NCBI RefSeq assembly: GCF_001311885.1
Contig: NZ_BBCE01000004.1
Location: 1-64,000, forward strand
Direction of reading: 5' to 3'
DNA: 64,000 nt
DNA from: Syntrophomonas palmitatica JCM 14374
Lineage (GTDB): Bacteria > Bacillota > Syntrophomonadia > Syntrophomonadales > Syntrophomonadaceae
Shown here: in pieces, positions 49,232-58,064 of the stretch
Layout of the letters: each line of letters begins with the position of its first letter
How positions within the stretch are numbered: the first letter of the stretch is position 1
Translations under genes and position numbers: made by a program
Notes under the pieces: generated by a model
Database searches by the model: none
What the model was told of the DNA's origin: nothing
What the model saw: the letters and a program-made list of their open reading frames with translations, nothing else

Positions 49232-50047
49232 ATGAATACGATTAGCAGTTACCTATCAAGTATCAGTTGGTATTCACAAATGGGCAGCCTGTCTAACAGA
49301 TTGGGACAGCAGGCAGCCTGCAGTCAGAAGCAACAGAGCGGCGACAGCGTGCAGATTTCAGCTCCAGCCCTGGCCATGAATAAATTTAATCAGTCGTCAC
49401 TGTTGGACAAAGTCACCAGCATATTGGATAACCTGGTTAGTGACGGTACTATCAGCGAGGAGCAGGAGAGCGCGGTTTTAGAGGCTTTTCAAACGGCCAT
49501 GACCGAAGCTGCGGGGAAGGAAACTGAGGAACCCAATCCAGCCAGCGATCCCCTGGCCGGGTTAGTAGCTGACAAAACCATAACCAGCGCTCAGCAAGAG
49601 GCCATTAAAAGCGCCTTTGAAGCTGTTATGGGTCCGCCGCCTCCCCCACAAATGAACGCGGCCCCTGGTCAATCTGTTGATCCGCTGGACAGCCTGGTAA
49701 ATGATAAGACGATAACTCAGGCCCAACAGGAAGCCATTAAAAAGGCCTTTGAATCAGCCATCGCTTTAAGGCAGAACCGCAGCGCCGCGGAAACGGTAGA
49801 TCCGCTGGACAGCCTGGTGAAAGATGGAACCATTACCGAGGAGCAGAAGAACGCAGTCAAAGGGGCGTTGCAATCATCCCGTCCCGCACCGCCCCCGCCG
49901 CCTGTAAAGGATGATGAAGACGAGGATCTGCTGGACAGCCTGGTTGCTAATGGAACCATAACTGCAGACCAGGAAACTGCAATAAAAAAGGCCTTTGAGG
50001 AAGCTATAAAAAGTTATAGCCTGGCCATGAATTACAACTTGATATAA
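49232..50047 (+). CDS. Repeat protein with five LDSLVxDxTIT units
   Basis: About 271 residues, no signal peptide, no catalytic motif. After a Ser/Gln-rich N-terminus come five units of about 45 residues with the pattern LDSLVxDGTITxxQxxAIKKAFE (around 50, 110, 155, 195 and 240), joined by Pro-rich linkers such as PPPPP. Each unit looks like two short helices, and the sequence resembles small helical repeats seen in other Clostridia. Function unknown. GGAG lies 9 nt before the ATG. It stands between the regulator gene and the glycosyltransferase operon. Confidence 0.8.
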   Translation: MNTISSYLSSISWYSQMGSLSNRLGQQAACSQKQQSGDSVQISAPALAMNKFNQSSLLDKVTSILDNLVSDGTISEEQESAVLEAFQTAMTEAAGKETEEPNPASDPLAGLVADKTITSAQQEAIKSAFEAVMGPPPPPQMNAAPGQSVDPLDSLVNDKTITQAQQEAIKKAFESAIALRQNRSAAETVDPLDSLVKDGTITEEQKNAVKGALQSSRPAPPPPPVKDDEDEDLLDSLVANGTITADQETAIKKAFEEAIKSYSLAMNYNLI

Positions 50048-50065
50048 ATAATCTTTATTAAGGGT

Positions 50066-50117
50066 AAAAACAGCCTTTGTACATGGGATGACCAGGTATA
50101 GGGGCTGTTTTTTTAAT
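50066..50117 (+). terminator. Terminator after the repeat-protein gene
   Basis: AAACAGCC (50068-50075) pairs with GGCTGTTT (50103-50110), followed by TTTTT. Confidence 0.82.
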
Positions 50118-50119
50118 TT

Positions 50120-50195
50120 TTCAGCGATTATTCAGCTTTCGTTTTGTTGTTGTTCAGTTATGCTTAAGGCGCAATTCAGATAGGGCGTTTATGAT
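50120..50195 (+). promoter_or_regulatory. TTCAG-repeat promoter of the glycosylation operon
   Basis: TTCAG at 50120, 50131, 50153 and 50175, TTAAG at 50164 and a degenerate unit at 50142, on an exact 11-bp grid. Ten nt after the last unit lies TATGAT (50190-50195) as -10. Same architecture as the promoters at 45.6, 45.7 and 48.2 kb. Confidence 0.82.
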
Positions 50196-50426
50196 GAGAT
50201 TACTGAGTATTTTCAGGGGTATTTAACCCACCACGATAGACGAAAAGCGTTAGGCTGGGAAAGATTGCCGCGTCGCTTAGCTCCTCGCAACGACAAATAC
50301 GCAGTCTTCATAAAAATGATTAATACAGATTATAACACCGCTCAGGTTTATATGGCTGCAGGACCTATTTGCGGCGGTGATTTAAGAGGATGGCTGTGAC
50401 AAAATACTGACGGGAGGAAAAAACAA
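50196..50426 (+). other. Leader of the glycosylation operon, no gene seen
   Basis: About 230 nt between the predicted promoter and the first start codon. It contains GATTGCCGCGTCGCTTAGC and CTCCTCGCAACGACAA (50263-50297), which looks like a dispersed repeat common in bacterial genomes. I see no riboswitch pattern. Confidence 0.5.
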
Positions 50427-52607
50427 ATGAGAAAGCCCACACGACATTATGACGCAGTCTTGATTTGCATCGCAATTCTTTCAGCCTTTTTGAATAGCTT
50501 CTATATCTGGAAAAATACCTATGCCAATGCGTACTATACCGCGGCTGTAACCAGCATGCTGCAGAGCTGGCATAACTTTTTCTATGCTTCGCTGGACCCG
50601 GGCGGTTTTATAACGGTCGATAAACCCCCGGTGGCTTTTTGGATTCAGAGTGCTTTTGCTTATGTTTGCGGCGTTCATGGCTGGAGCGTGATCCTGCCGC
50701 AGGCCCTGGCCGGAGTGGGTTCGGTCCTGCTGCTGTATTATTTGGTTAAGCCAAAATTCGGGAAAACGGCGGCCCGTTTAGCCAGTCTGGTCATGGCATG
50801 TTCACCGATTGCCGTTGCGGTGAGCCGTACCAATAATATTGACAGTATGCTGGTTTTCACTCTCCTCCTGGCGGTATGGCTGCTGTTTTTGGGGGTGCGC
50901 AGGCAAAAAACGTCCTGTATTATTGGCGCCTTTGCCATGATCGGATTGGGCTTCAATATGAAAATGCTGCAGGCCTATATGGTGGTGCCGGCCTTTTACC
51001 TTTTCTGCCTTTTAGCCGGCAAGAGCGGCTGGAAAAAGAAACTGGCCGTCCTTGCGGGGGCTACGGCCGTTTTGCTCCTGGTGTCTCTATCCTGGGCAAT
51101 CGTTGTTGACTCCATTCCCGAAGAAAACCGCCCCTACATCGGCAGCAGCCGGACAAATTCCGTCCTGGAGCTGGCTCTGGGCTATAACGGCCTGCAGCGA
51201 TTAACCGGAATGAATCCAGGCGGAAACGTTCCGGGAAGAAATGATAATAAAATGTCTCCAGGGCAGCCGACGCAGCCTAAAAATAATACCCAGGACAATA
51301 GTGCCGACAGCGGTGCAAACGCAACTAAAAATAACAGCGAAAAAAACAATACTGCACAAATACAAGATTTCCCTCCTTTTAACCAGCCGCCCGCTAACTT
51401 TGCTCCCAATGGACCGCCGCCGCAGGGTTTTAATCCTGGCCCAAGCGGAGACGGGGGAGAGAAGTGGGTTCCTGGCGGCGATGATGGACCTCATCCAGGC
51501 GGAGGCGGTAATTTCGGTACCGGCCAGGCAGGTCCGTGGCGGTTGTTTCAAAGTGAGCTTTCATCACAGATCAGCTGGTTTTTGCCCTGGGCAGCTCTGG
51601 CGGCTATAGCTTTGCTGAGCGGGCTGCGCCGCCGCAAACCGCTCACCGACCAGGAAAATGAAACCCTGTTCTGGCTGGCCTGGCTGGTTCCGGGGATGGT
51701 GTTTTTCAGCATGGCAGGATTCTTCCATCATTATTATCTGATAATGCTGGCACCTCCTATTGCGGCTTTGACCGGAGCAGGTTTTGTGAAAATGTGGCGG
51801 CTGTACCGCCGGCAGGAAGGGTGGCTGCGGTGGCTGCTGCCCCTGGCGATAACCGCCACCACAGCCTTTGAGTTATATATCCTGCAGCCTTATGCAGAAC
51901 AAATCGGGTTGTATTGCCTGATTGCCCTGGGGACGGCAGGGGCTGTTTCCGCTTTGGCCTTAATGTTTACGGCCCGCAGAGAGAAACTGGCTTCAATCGC
52001 GGCCACGGCAGCAGTCCTGGTATTGCTGGCAGCACCATTATATTGGGCGGCCACGCCCATTTTATACGGTGACAACTGTATGCTTCCGCAGGCCGGACTG
52101 CGCCAGGCTGGTTTCAGCGGAGGGCTGCGGCAGCCCGGCGCTGAAAATAGCAAAGCCATACCTGACCACCGGCAAAACAAACAGAACAATCCTCGACCGG
52201 GAGGCCCGGGCGCAACGCAATCCGGGGTAAATAAGAAGTTGGTAGAGTATCTAAGCAAAAACAACCGCGGCACAAAGTATTTGTTTGCCACTACGGAGAC
52301 ATCTGCGGCTGAATCATACATCATCAGCGGTTATACGGTAATGCCTATGGGAGGTTTCAGCGGCAGCGACCCGGCGCTCACCGTAACCAAGCTGCAAAAA
52401 ATGATTAAAAATAATGAGGTTAAGTATTTCTTAATTTCATCGGGAGGCAGAGGCGGCAGCAATGAAGTATTAAGCTGGATACGTGAGAACAGCAGCGAGG
52501 TTCCCGCTTCAGAATGGCAGGATGAGGCTGATCTCAATAAAACCAGGGATGCATTTGGAGCCCGGGGCTGGGATGGCCAGGCCACTTTGTACAAGATAAA
52601 CGAATAG
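50427..52607 (+). CDS. GT39-type membrane glycosyltransferase (ArnT/PMT-like, YkcB type)
   Basis: 726 residues, about 12 membrane segments. The catalytic first loop has the ArnT/PMT pattern NAYYTAAVTSM...DPGGFITVDKPPVAFW with acidic residues. It uses a polyprenyl-phosphate sugar to modify an envelope acceptor. A low-complexity insertion (about 260-370) rich in Asn, Gly and Pro (NGPPPQGFNPGPSGDGG) sits in an outside loop, and a soluble C-terminal domain follows (about 600-726). The pairing with the next gene is that of B. subtilis ykcB-ykcC. GGGAGG precedes the ATG. Confidence 0.88.
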   Translation: MRKPTRHYDAVLICIAILSAFLNSFYIWKNTYANAYYTAAVTSMLQSWHNFFYASLDPGGFITVDKPPVAFWIQSAFAYVCGVHGWSVILPQALAGVGSVLLLYYLVKPKFGKTAARLASLVMACSPIAVAVSRTNNIDSMLVFTLLLAVWLLFLGVRRQKTSCIIGAFAMIGLGFNMKMLQAYMVVPAFYLFCLLAGKSGWKKKLAVLAGATAVLLLVSLSWAIVVDSIPEENRPYIGSSRTNSVLELALGYNGLQRLTGMNPGGNVPGRNDNKMSPGQPTQPKNNTQDNSADSGANATKNNSEKNNTAQIQDFPPFNQPPANFAPNGPPPQGFNPGPSGDGGEKWVPGGDDGPHPGGGGNFGTGQAGPWRLFQSELSSQISWFLPWAALAAIALLSGLRRRKPLTDQENETLFWLAWLVPGMVFFSMAGFFHHYYLIMLAPPIAALTGAGFVKMWRLYRRQEGWLRWLLPLAITATTAFELYILQPYAEQIGLYCLIALGTAGAVSALALMFTARREKLASIAATAAVLVLLAAPLYWAATPILYGDNCMLPQAGLRQAGFSGGLRQPGAENSKAIPDHRQNKQNNPRPGGPGATQSGVNKKLVEYLSKNNRGTKYLFATTETSAAESYIISGYTVMPMGGFSGSDPALTVTKLQKMIKNNEVKYFLISSGGRGGSNEVLSWIRENSSEVPASEWQDEADLNKTRDAFGARGWDGQATLYKINE

Positions 52608-52623
52608 GCCCGGAGGTGATAAG

Positions 52624-53589
52624 ATGAGCCTTTATAGTGTTATTATTCCAGTCTATAACGAAGAAGCGGTAATACGCGAAAGCTATCGGCGCTTAAAAGC
52701 GGTTATGGATACCCTGGCCGAGCCTTATGAATTGATTTTCATCAACGATGGCAGCCAGGATAAGACGGCCCAGATTATAGAAGCATTGGCCCGGAAGGAC
52801 CAGTCGATACGCCTGCTGAGTTTTTCCAGGAATTTTGGGCATCAAATCGCTATAACCGCTGGTATGGATTATGCTCGCGGTCAGGCCGTCATTATAATCG
52901 ATGCTGATTTGCAGGACCCGCCGGAAATCATTCCTGCCATGATTGCTAAATGGCGGGAAGGTTATGAAGTCGTTTATGGAAGACGTTTGCAGCGTAAAGG
53001 AGAAACCCGTTTTAAGAAATGGAGCGCCAGGGTTTTTTATCGCACCCTGCGGGCCTTGACCGAGGTGGACATTCCCCTTGATACCGGCGACTTTCGCCTC
53101 ATGGACCAAAAGGTCGTGGAAGCTATGCGCACCATGCGGGAGAAAAACCGCTTTGTGCGCGGGCTGGTGAGCTGGGTGGGGTTCAGACAAACGGCGGTTG
53201 ATTATGTCAGGGAGGAGCGTTTCGCCGGAGAAAGCAAGTATCCTTTGAAGAAAATGCTGTGCCTTTCCATAGACGGGATTACGTCGTTTTCATATAAACC
53301 ATTGAAACTGGCTGCCTATTTGGGCTTTATTGTGTCCTGCGCCAGTTTCATCTACCTGTTAATTTCCCTGGCGCAGAAAATATTTACCGACAGCGCCGCA
53401 GCCGGGTGGACATCATTGATAGCCTGCATCCTGCTGCTCAATGGAGTAATACTGCTTATGCTGGGGATTATCGGCGAATATATCGGCCGGATATTTGAGG
53501 AAAGCAAAAACCGTCCCCTGTATATTTTACGCCAGCAGCCCGAACTTGAGCCGGGTACAAACGAGGAGGCGCGATGGAATGTCTCATAA
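52624..53589 (+). CDS. Family 2 glycosyltransferase, polyprenyl-phosphate sugar synthase (DPM1/GtrB/YkcC type)
   Basis: 321 residues. GT-A domain with VIPVYNEEAVIRESYRRL, FINDGSQDKT, IIDADLQDPPE (the DXD-type site) and a QXXRW-like region, then two membrane helices (about 235-258 and 270-295). It makes the undecaprenyl-phosphate-linked sugar used by the GT39 enzyme. GGAGGTGA precedes the ATG. Its end overlaps the gtrA-like gene by 11 bp. Confidence 0.92.
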   Translation: MSLYSVIIPVYNEEAVIRESYRRLKAVMDTLAEPYELIFINDGSQDKTAQIIEALARKDQSIRLLSFSRNFGHQIAITAGMDYARGQAVIIIDADLQDPPEIIPAMIAKWREGYEVVYGRRLQRKGETRFKKWSARVFYRTLRALTEVDIPLDTGDFRLMDQKVVEAMRTMREKNRFVRGLVSWVGFRQTAVDYVREERFAGESKYPLKKMLCLSIDGITSFSYKPLKLAAYLGFIVSCASFIYLLISLAQKIFTDSAAAGWTSLIACILLLNGVILLMLGIIGEYIGRIFEESKNRPLYILRQQPELEPGTNEEARWNVS

Positions 53590-54001
53590 GAAACAAAGCC
53601 GGCAATTTTTGCGTTTCTGTACCGTTGGCGCCGGCAATACCCTGGTGGACCTCAGTTTATTCTTCCTGCTGACCCTGGGGCCAGTGCCTTACCTGTTGGC
53701 ACAGGTACTGGCTTACAGCGCCGGGGTTGTCAACAGTTTCATCTTTAATCGTTATTGGACCTTTCGGGTCAAGGGGAGAAGCAGCCTGGCAGAGATAACA
53801 AGGTTTATAATTGTAAACGGGATTTCCCTGGCTTTTACTTCTGGATTGCTGGTTATACTCTGTGAGGCAGGCCATACCGCTCTCTGGCTGGCTAAAACAA
53901 CAGCTACCGGTGCGGGCATTATATTAAATTTTATCGGCAGCAGGTGGGTGTTTGCCGATAAAGGTATAATTCAGCGTCACCCTGCGGACTGTAATTTTTA
54001 G
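53579..54001 (+). CDS. GtrA-family membrane protein
   Basis: 140 residues with four membrane segments and the GtrA patterns FCTVGAGNTLVDLSLFFLL and SFIFNRYWTFR. GtrA proteins are thought to flip polyprenyl-phosphate sugars across the membrane. I chose ATG 53579 (GGAGG about 9 nt upstream), inside the end of the GT2 gene, so translation is coupled. Confidence 0.9.
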   Translation: MSHKKQSRQFLRFCTVGAGNTLVDLSLFFLLTLGPVPYLLAQVLAYSAGVVNSFIFNRYWTFRVKGRSSLAEITRFIIVNGISLAFTSGLLVILCEAGHTALWLAKTTATGAGIILNFIGSRWVFADKGIIQRHPADCNF

Positions 54002-54013
54002 GGAGGAATCTGT

Positions 54014-54997
54014 ATGCAGCCGGTTTTGGTTACCGGAGGGGCTGGGTATATCGGCAGCCATACCGTACAAGCACTGGCGCGATCACAAATCCCGGTAATT
54101 GTATTGGATAATTTAAGCAGCGGCCACCGGGAAGCGGTTTGTGTTCCGCATTTTTACCAGGGTGATATTGCCGATTCAAGGCTAGTGGAACATATTATCA
54201 AGGAGCACGGGATTAGATCGGTTATCCATTTTGCCGCCCGCAGCCTGGTAGGCGAATCATTTGTCAAACCAGAATATTATTTCCGGGAAAATACCATCAA
54301 ATCATTTGCGTTTTTTGATACGGCCATAAAAAACGGGGTAAAAAATGTGGTTTTTTCTTCTACCGCCGCTGTTTATGGGGCGCCTGGCTACCAGCCCATT
54401 GTTGAGGAAACGGTTCTCTCTCCGATCAATCCGTACGGAGCCTCCAAACGCATGATAGAGGAATACCTGGAGTGGCAGGGCAGGACCCATGACGTCAGGT
54501 GGGTGACCCTGCGTTATTTCAATGCGGCCGGGGCGTCCCTGGATTGCAGCCTGGGAGAAGATCATCATCCCGAAACCCACTTGATTCCGCTGGTTATGCA
54601 AACCCTGCTGGGCATGAGAGATAAAATAGCGCTATACGGCAGTGATTATCCTACCATTGACGGGAGCTGCATTCGTGATTACGTCCACGTTGTCGATTTG
54701 GCCGAGGCGCATGTGGCGGCTTTAAACGCCCTGGAAAACGGCTTGGAAAAAGGGGTGTTCAATGTTGGTACGGGAAAGGGCTTATCGGTACTGGAGATTA
54801 TAAAGAAATCATCCGGTGTTGCCGGGCGAAGGCTGAAAATCGATTATGAAGACCGCCGGCAGGGAGATCCGCCGGTACTTATAGCTGACAGCACTTCGAT
54901 CCAGAAAACCCTGGGCTGGAAGCCCCAGTACAGCGATTTGGAGACGATTCTCGTAAGCGCGTGGAATTGGCACAGTTCTCATCCCTCTGGTTTTTGA
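54014..54997 (+). CDS. galE: UDP-glucose 4-epimerase
   Basis: 327 residues, extended SDR fold. NAD motif GGAGYIGSH (about 7-15), catalytic Ser/Thr in VVFSSTAAVYG and the Tyr-Lys pair in NPYGASK. Interconverts UDP-glucose and UDP-galactose. As the last gene of the operon it may supply the sugar donor for the GT2/GT39 pathway, pointing to galactose or a related sugar as the modification. AGGGAGG precedes the ATG. Confidence 0.93.
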   Translation: MQPVLVTGGAGYIGSHTVQALARSQIPVIVLDNLSSGHREAVCVPHFYQGDIADSRLVEHIIKEHGIRSVIHFAARSLVGESFVKPEYYFRENTIKSFAFFDTAIKNGVKNVVFSSTAAVYGAPGYQPIVEETVLSPINPYGASKRMIEEYLEWQGRTHDVRWVTLRYFNAAGASLDCSLGEDHHPETHLIPLVMQTLLGMRDKIALYGSDYPTIDGSCIRDYVHVVDLAEAHVAALNALENGLEKGVFNVGTGKGLSVLEIIKKSSGVAGRRLKIDYEDRRQGDPPVLIADSTSIQKTLGWKPQYSDLETILVSAWNWHSSHPSGF

Positions 54998-55066
54998 CTT
55001 GTTCAAAAACGGCAATTCCCTGTATGATATAAGATATGATCAAAAAGTAATACTAAGGAAAGCGCC

Positions 55067-55708
55067 ATGGAAATAAATTTTATAACCCTGTGGGATATTT
55101 TCATTCATGTTGACAAGTATCTTACATATCTGATTCAAAATTACGGAATAGCCACCTATCTGATTATATTCCTGATTATTTTCTGTGAAACGGGTCTGGT
55201 AGTAACTCCTTTTCTGCCGGGAGACTCCCTGATATTTGTGCTGGGAGCCCTGGCTGCCAGTGGGGAGATAAATGCCCTGGCTATTGGCGGGGTGTTAATG
55301 CTGGCATCGATAATAGGGAATATCTGCAACTACGAAATAGGGAAGTTTATTGGACCGCGGGCTTTCGAAAATGAAAACCCGCGCCTGTTCAAAAAGGAAT
55401 ACCTGGTTCGGACCCATGAGTTCTTCGAAAAACATGGCGGCAAGACTATTGTCATCGCCAGGTTTATGCCTATAATTCGCACCTTTGCTCCTTTTGTAGC
55501 CGGAATCGGACAGATGAATTATAAACGCTTTTTATTTTATAACCTAGTTGGTTGTGTGGCTTGGGTTTTAACCTTCATGATCGGCGGATATTCCTTCGGC
55601 AATATACCGGCTGTGGAGAGGAACTTTACCCTGGTCATTTTCGGCATTATTCTGATTTCGCTTTTACCCGCCGTCATTGCCTCCATACGTCAATCAAAAG
55701 CCTCATAA
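55067..55708 (+). CDS. DedA family membrane protein
   Basis: 213 residues, about five membrane segments. DedA/SNARE-associated patterns: ETGLVVTPFLPGDSLIF near residue 45, then GNICNYEIGKFIG and the basic motif GGKTIVIARFMPIIRTFAPF. Some DedA proteins recycle undecaprenyl phosphate or flip phospholipids, which would suit the upstream lipid-linked glycosylation genes. CTAAGGAA precedes the ATG. Confidence 0.9.
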   Translation: MEINFITLWDIFIHVDKYLTYLIQNYGIATYLIIFLIIFCETGLVVTPFLPGDSLIFVLGALAASGEINALAIGGVLMLASIIGNICNYEIGKFIGPRAFENENPRLFKKEYLVRTHEFFEKHGGKTIVIARFMPIIRTFAPFVAGIGQMNYKRFLFYNLVGCVAWVLTFMIGGYSFGNIPAVERNFTLVIFGIILISLLPAVIASIRQSKAS

Positions 55709-55835
55709 TAATTAGGGTTAGAACCTCAAACAAATAAGTCATGAAAATAAATATTTGGATAACTTTAGTTTTTTCAGGAGGCCAATCTGAAATAATATAT
55801 AAAAAAGACCAAAAGCATCTGTTTGGAGGGTTGGC

Positions 55836-57229
55836 ATGGAAAAAGCAGTGGTAAGGCAGCTTGTGCGGGATACGAAACGATATGCCGGGCAGGAAGTGGA
55901 AGTCAGCGGGTGGATAAGGACCAACCGCGATCAGAAATCATTCGGTTTCATAACCTTGAATGACGGCAGTCACTTTAACAGCGTACAGATTGTCTATGAA
56001 AAGGACACCCTGGATAATTACGATGATACAGCCAGGTACAGGTTGGCACGGCTATAACCGTAAGGGGTCAGCTGGTTGAAACCCCACAGGCCAAACAGCC
56101 TTTTGAAATAAAAGCGCGGCAAGTTGTTCTGGAAGGCGATGCCCCGGAGGACTATCCCATTCAGCCCAAGCGCCACACCCGCGAGTTCTTGCGAGAAGTG
56201 GCCCATTTGCGGCCGCGTACCAATCTATTCGCAGCGGTTTTTAGGGTGCGTTCTCTGCTGGCCTACGCTATTCATCAGTTCTTCCAGGAGAGGGGTTTTG
56301 TATATGTGCATTCCCCGATAATAACCGCCAGTGACGCCGAAGGGGCGGGAGAAATGTTTCGCATCACCACCCTGGACTCAGGAAAACCCCCGCTGACTGA
56401 TACTGGGGAGGTGGATTTTTCCCAGGATTTTTTTGCCCGCAGGACCAACCTTACCGTCAGCGGGCAGTTGGAAGCCGAGGCCTTTGCCCTGGCGTTAAGA
56501 GACGTTTATACCTTTGGGCCGACATTTCGCGCTGAGAATTCCAATACTGCCCGTCATGCCGCTGAATTCTGGATGATTGAACCCGAAATCGCTTTTGCCG
56601 ATTTGCAAGATGATATGCGGCTGGCGGAAGATATGGTTAAATATCTTATCCAATATATTTTGCGAAACGCTCCGGAGGAAATGAACTTTTTTAATGAATT
56701 CGTGGATAAAGGATTGGCAGACCGGCTGCAAAAGATTATAAACGCTGAATTTGCGCGAGTAAGTTATACTGAGGCCATTAAAATCCTGGCAGAATCAGGG
56801 GAAGAGTTCGAATATCCCGCGGTCTGGGGCCATGACCTGCAGACCGAACATGAAAGGTATTTGACCGAAAAGGTCTTTCAAAAGCCTGTGTTTGTAACCG
56901 ATTACCCCAAGGATATCAAGGCTTTTTATATGCGGCTAAACGATGATGGCAAAACCGTGGCGGCCATGGATTTGCTGGTCCCGGGGGTGGGGGAACTGAT
57001 CGGCGGCAGCCAGAGGGAAGAGCGGCTTGAACTCCTGGAACAGAGAATGGAAGAATTGAATATGCAGCACAAGGAATTGTGGTGGTACCTGGAACTGAGA
57101 AAATACGGGGGGGTAAAACACGCCGGATTCGGGCTGGGCTTCGAGAGGCTGGTCATGTATGTGACTGGAATGAGCAATATCAGGGACGTAATCCCTTTTC
57201 CGCGGACGGTGAAGTCATGCGAGTTCTAG
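55836..57229 (+). CDS. asnS: Asparaginyl-tRNA synthetase, one frameshift
   Basis: About 464 residues. N-terminal OB-fold ([19 protein letters not shown]) for the anticodon, then a class II catalytic core with motif 2 [19 protein letters not shown] and motif 3 [13 protein letters not shown]. One G lost near 56043 (AGGTTGG) breaks the frame; repair gives [22 protein letters not shown] precedes the ATG. The AsnRS/AspRS split follows the Asn-type wording (AEFWMIEPE), but an Asp/Asn dual role cannot be fully excluded. Confidence 0.9.
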
Positions 57230-57234
57230 GTTAA

Positions 57235-57256
57235 TGGGGCCGGAAACCCGGCCCCA
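57235..57256. terminator. Terminator between asnS and the cyclophilin gene
   Basis: TGGGGCCGG pairs with CCGGCCCCA around AAAC. The genes converge here, so it probably serves both. Confidence 0.78.
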
Positions 57257-57269
57257 TAAGACAAATGAA

Positions 57270-57773
57270 TTAATCTGCGCTGACTGGCGTTTCCAGAGTG
57301 ACCTCCTGCATGCGTTGGGCGAGCAGCGGTTTGTCGCGAAAATCCCTGTCAACATTAACTATGCGGTCAACCTCCTCCATACCTTCGAGCACCTGGCCAA
57401 AGGCCGCATAATCCCCGTCCAGGTGCGGTGCTTTTGCTACCATGATAAAAAACTGTGAACCCGCTGAATTGGGATTAGAGCTGCGGGCCATGGAGATGAC
57501 GCCCCGTTCGTGTTTCAGCGGGTTTTTAAACCCGTTGGAAGCGAATTCACCTTTTATGCCATAGCCGGGGCCTCCGGTGCCGGTACCCTGGGGACAGCCC
57601 CCCTGGATCATAAATCCGGGGATTACGCGATGAAAAGTAAGTCCGTCATAAAAGCCCTGTTCCACCAGTTTTACAAAATTAGCCGTTGTCTCCGGTGCGG
57701 CTTCAGGCTGCAGCGCGATTCTTATCAAGGCTCCATTTTCCATAGTAATCTTAACTATGGGGTTTTCACTCAT
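57270..57773 (-). CDS. Peptidyl-prolyl cis-trans isomerase, cyclophilin type
   Basis: 167 residues. Cyclophilin core with FHRVIPGFMIQGG (catalytic Arg), GERGVISMAR-like segment (HERGVISMARSSNPNSAGSQ) and FFIMVAKAPHLDGDYAAFG. Cytoplasmic, no signal peptide. Speeds proline isomerisation during folding. AAAGGAG precedes the ATG. Confidence 0.93.
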   Translation of the reverse strand: MSENPIVKITMENGALIRIALQPEAAPETTANFVKLVEQGFYDGLTFHRVIPGFMIQGGCPQGTGTGGPGYGIKGEFASNGFKNPLKHERGVISMARSSNPNSAGSQFFIMVAKAPHLDGDYAAFGQVLEGMEEVDRIVNVDRDFRDKPLLAQRMQEVTLETPVSAD

Positions 57774-57983
57774 AATAGTTCTCCTTTCTGATTTGGCAAT
57801 ATTAATATTATAGCAATATATAGCAGAATAAACCGGCCCATATTACCGCTATTTACGTTTCGCAACGAAAATTGAGCGGTTAAGCGCGAGGCAAGTTCGT
57901 TAATAATCGCGGATTTTACTCCCCCAGGGTCAGCTTTTTTTGCCCATCTTTTTCCCAGCTTTATGATAGAACCATATAAATAG

Positions 57984-57992
57984 TGCTATAAT
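57984..57992 (+). promoter_or_regulatory. Extended -10 promoter of glnS
   Basis: TGCTATAAT, an extended -10 of the TGnTATAAT type, about 70 bp before the glnS start. No good -35 is visible. The remainder of 57774-58064 shows no gene. Confidence 0.55.
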
Positions 57993-58064
57993 ATTTAACG
58001 ATATATGTATAAGGTTTTGCAAAAAAATGCAGCCACACTAATTTGCCGTCAAGGAGGAAGCAAA

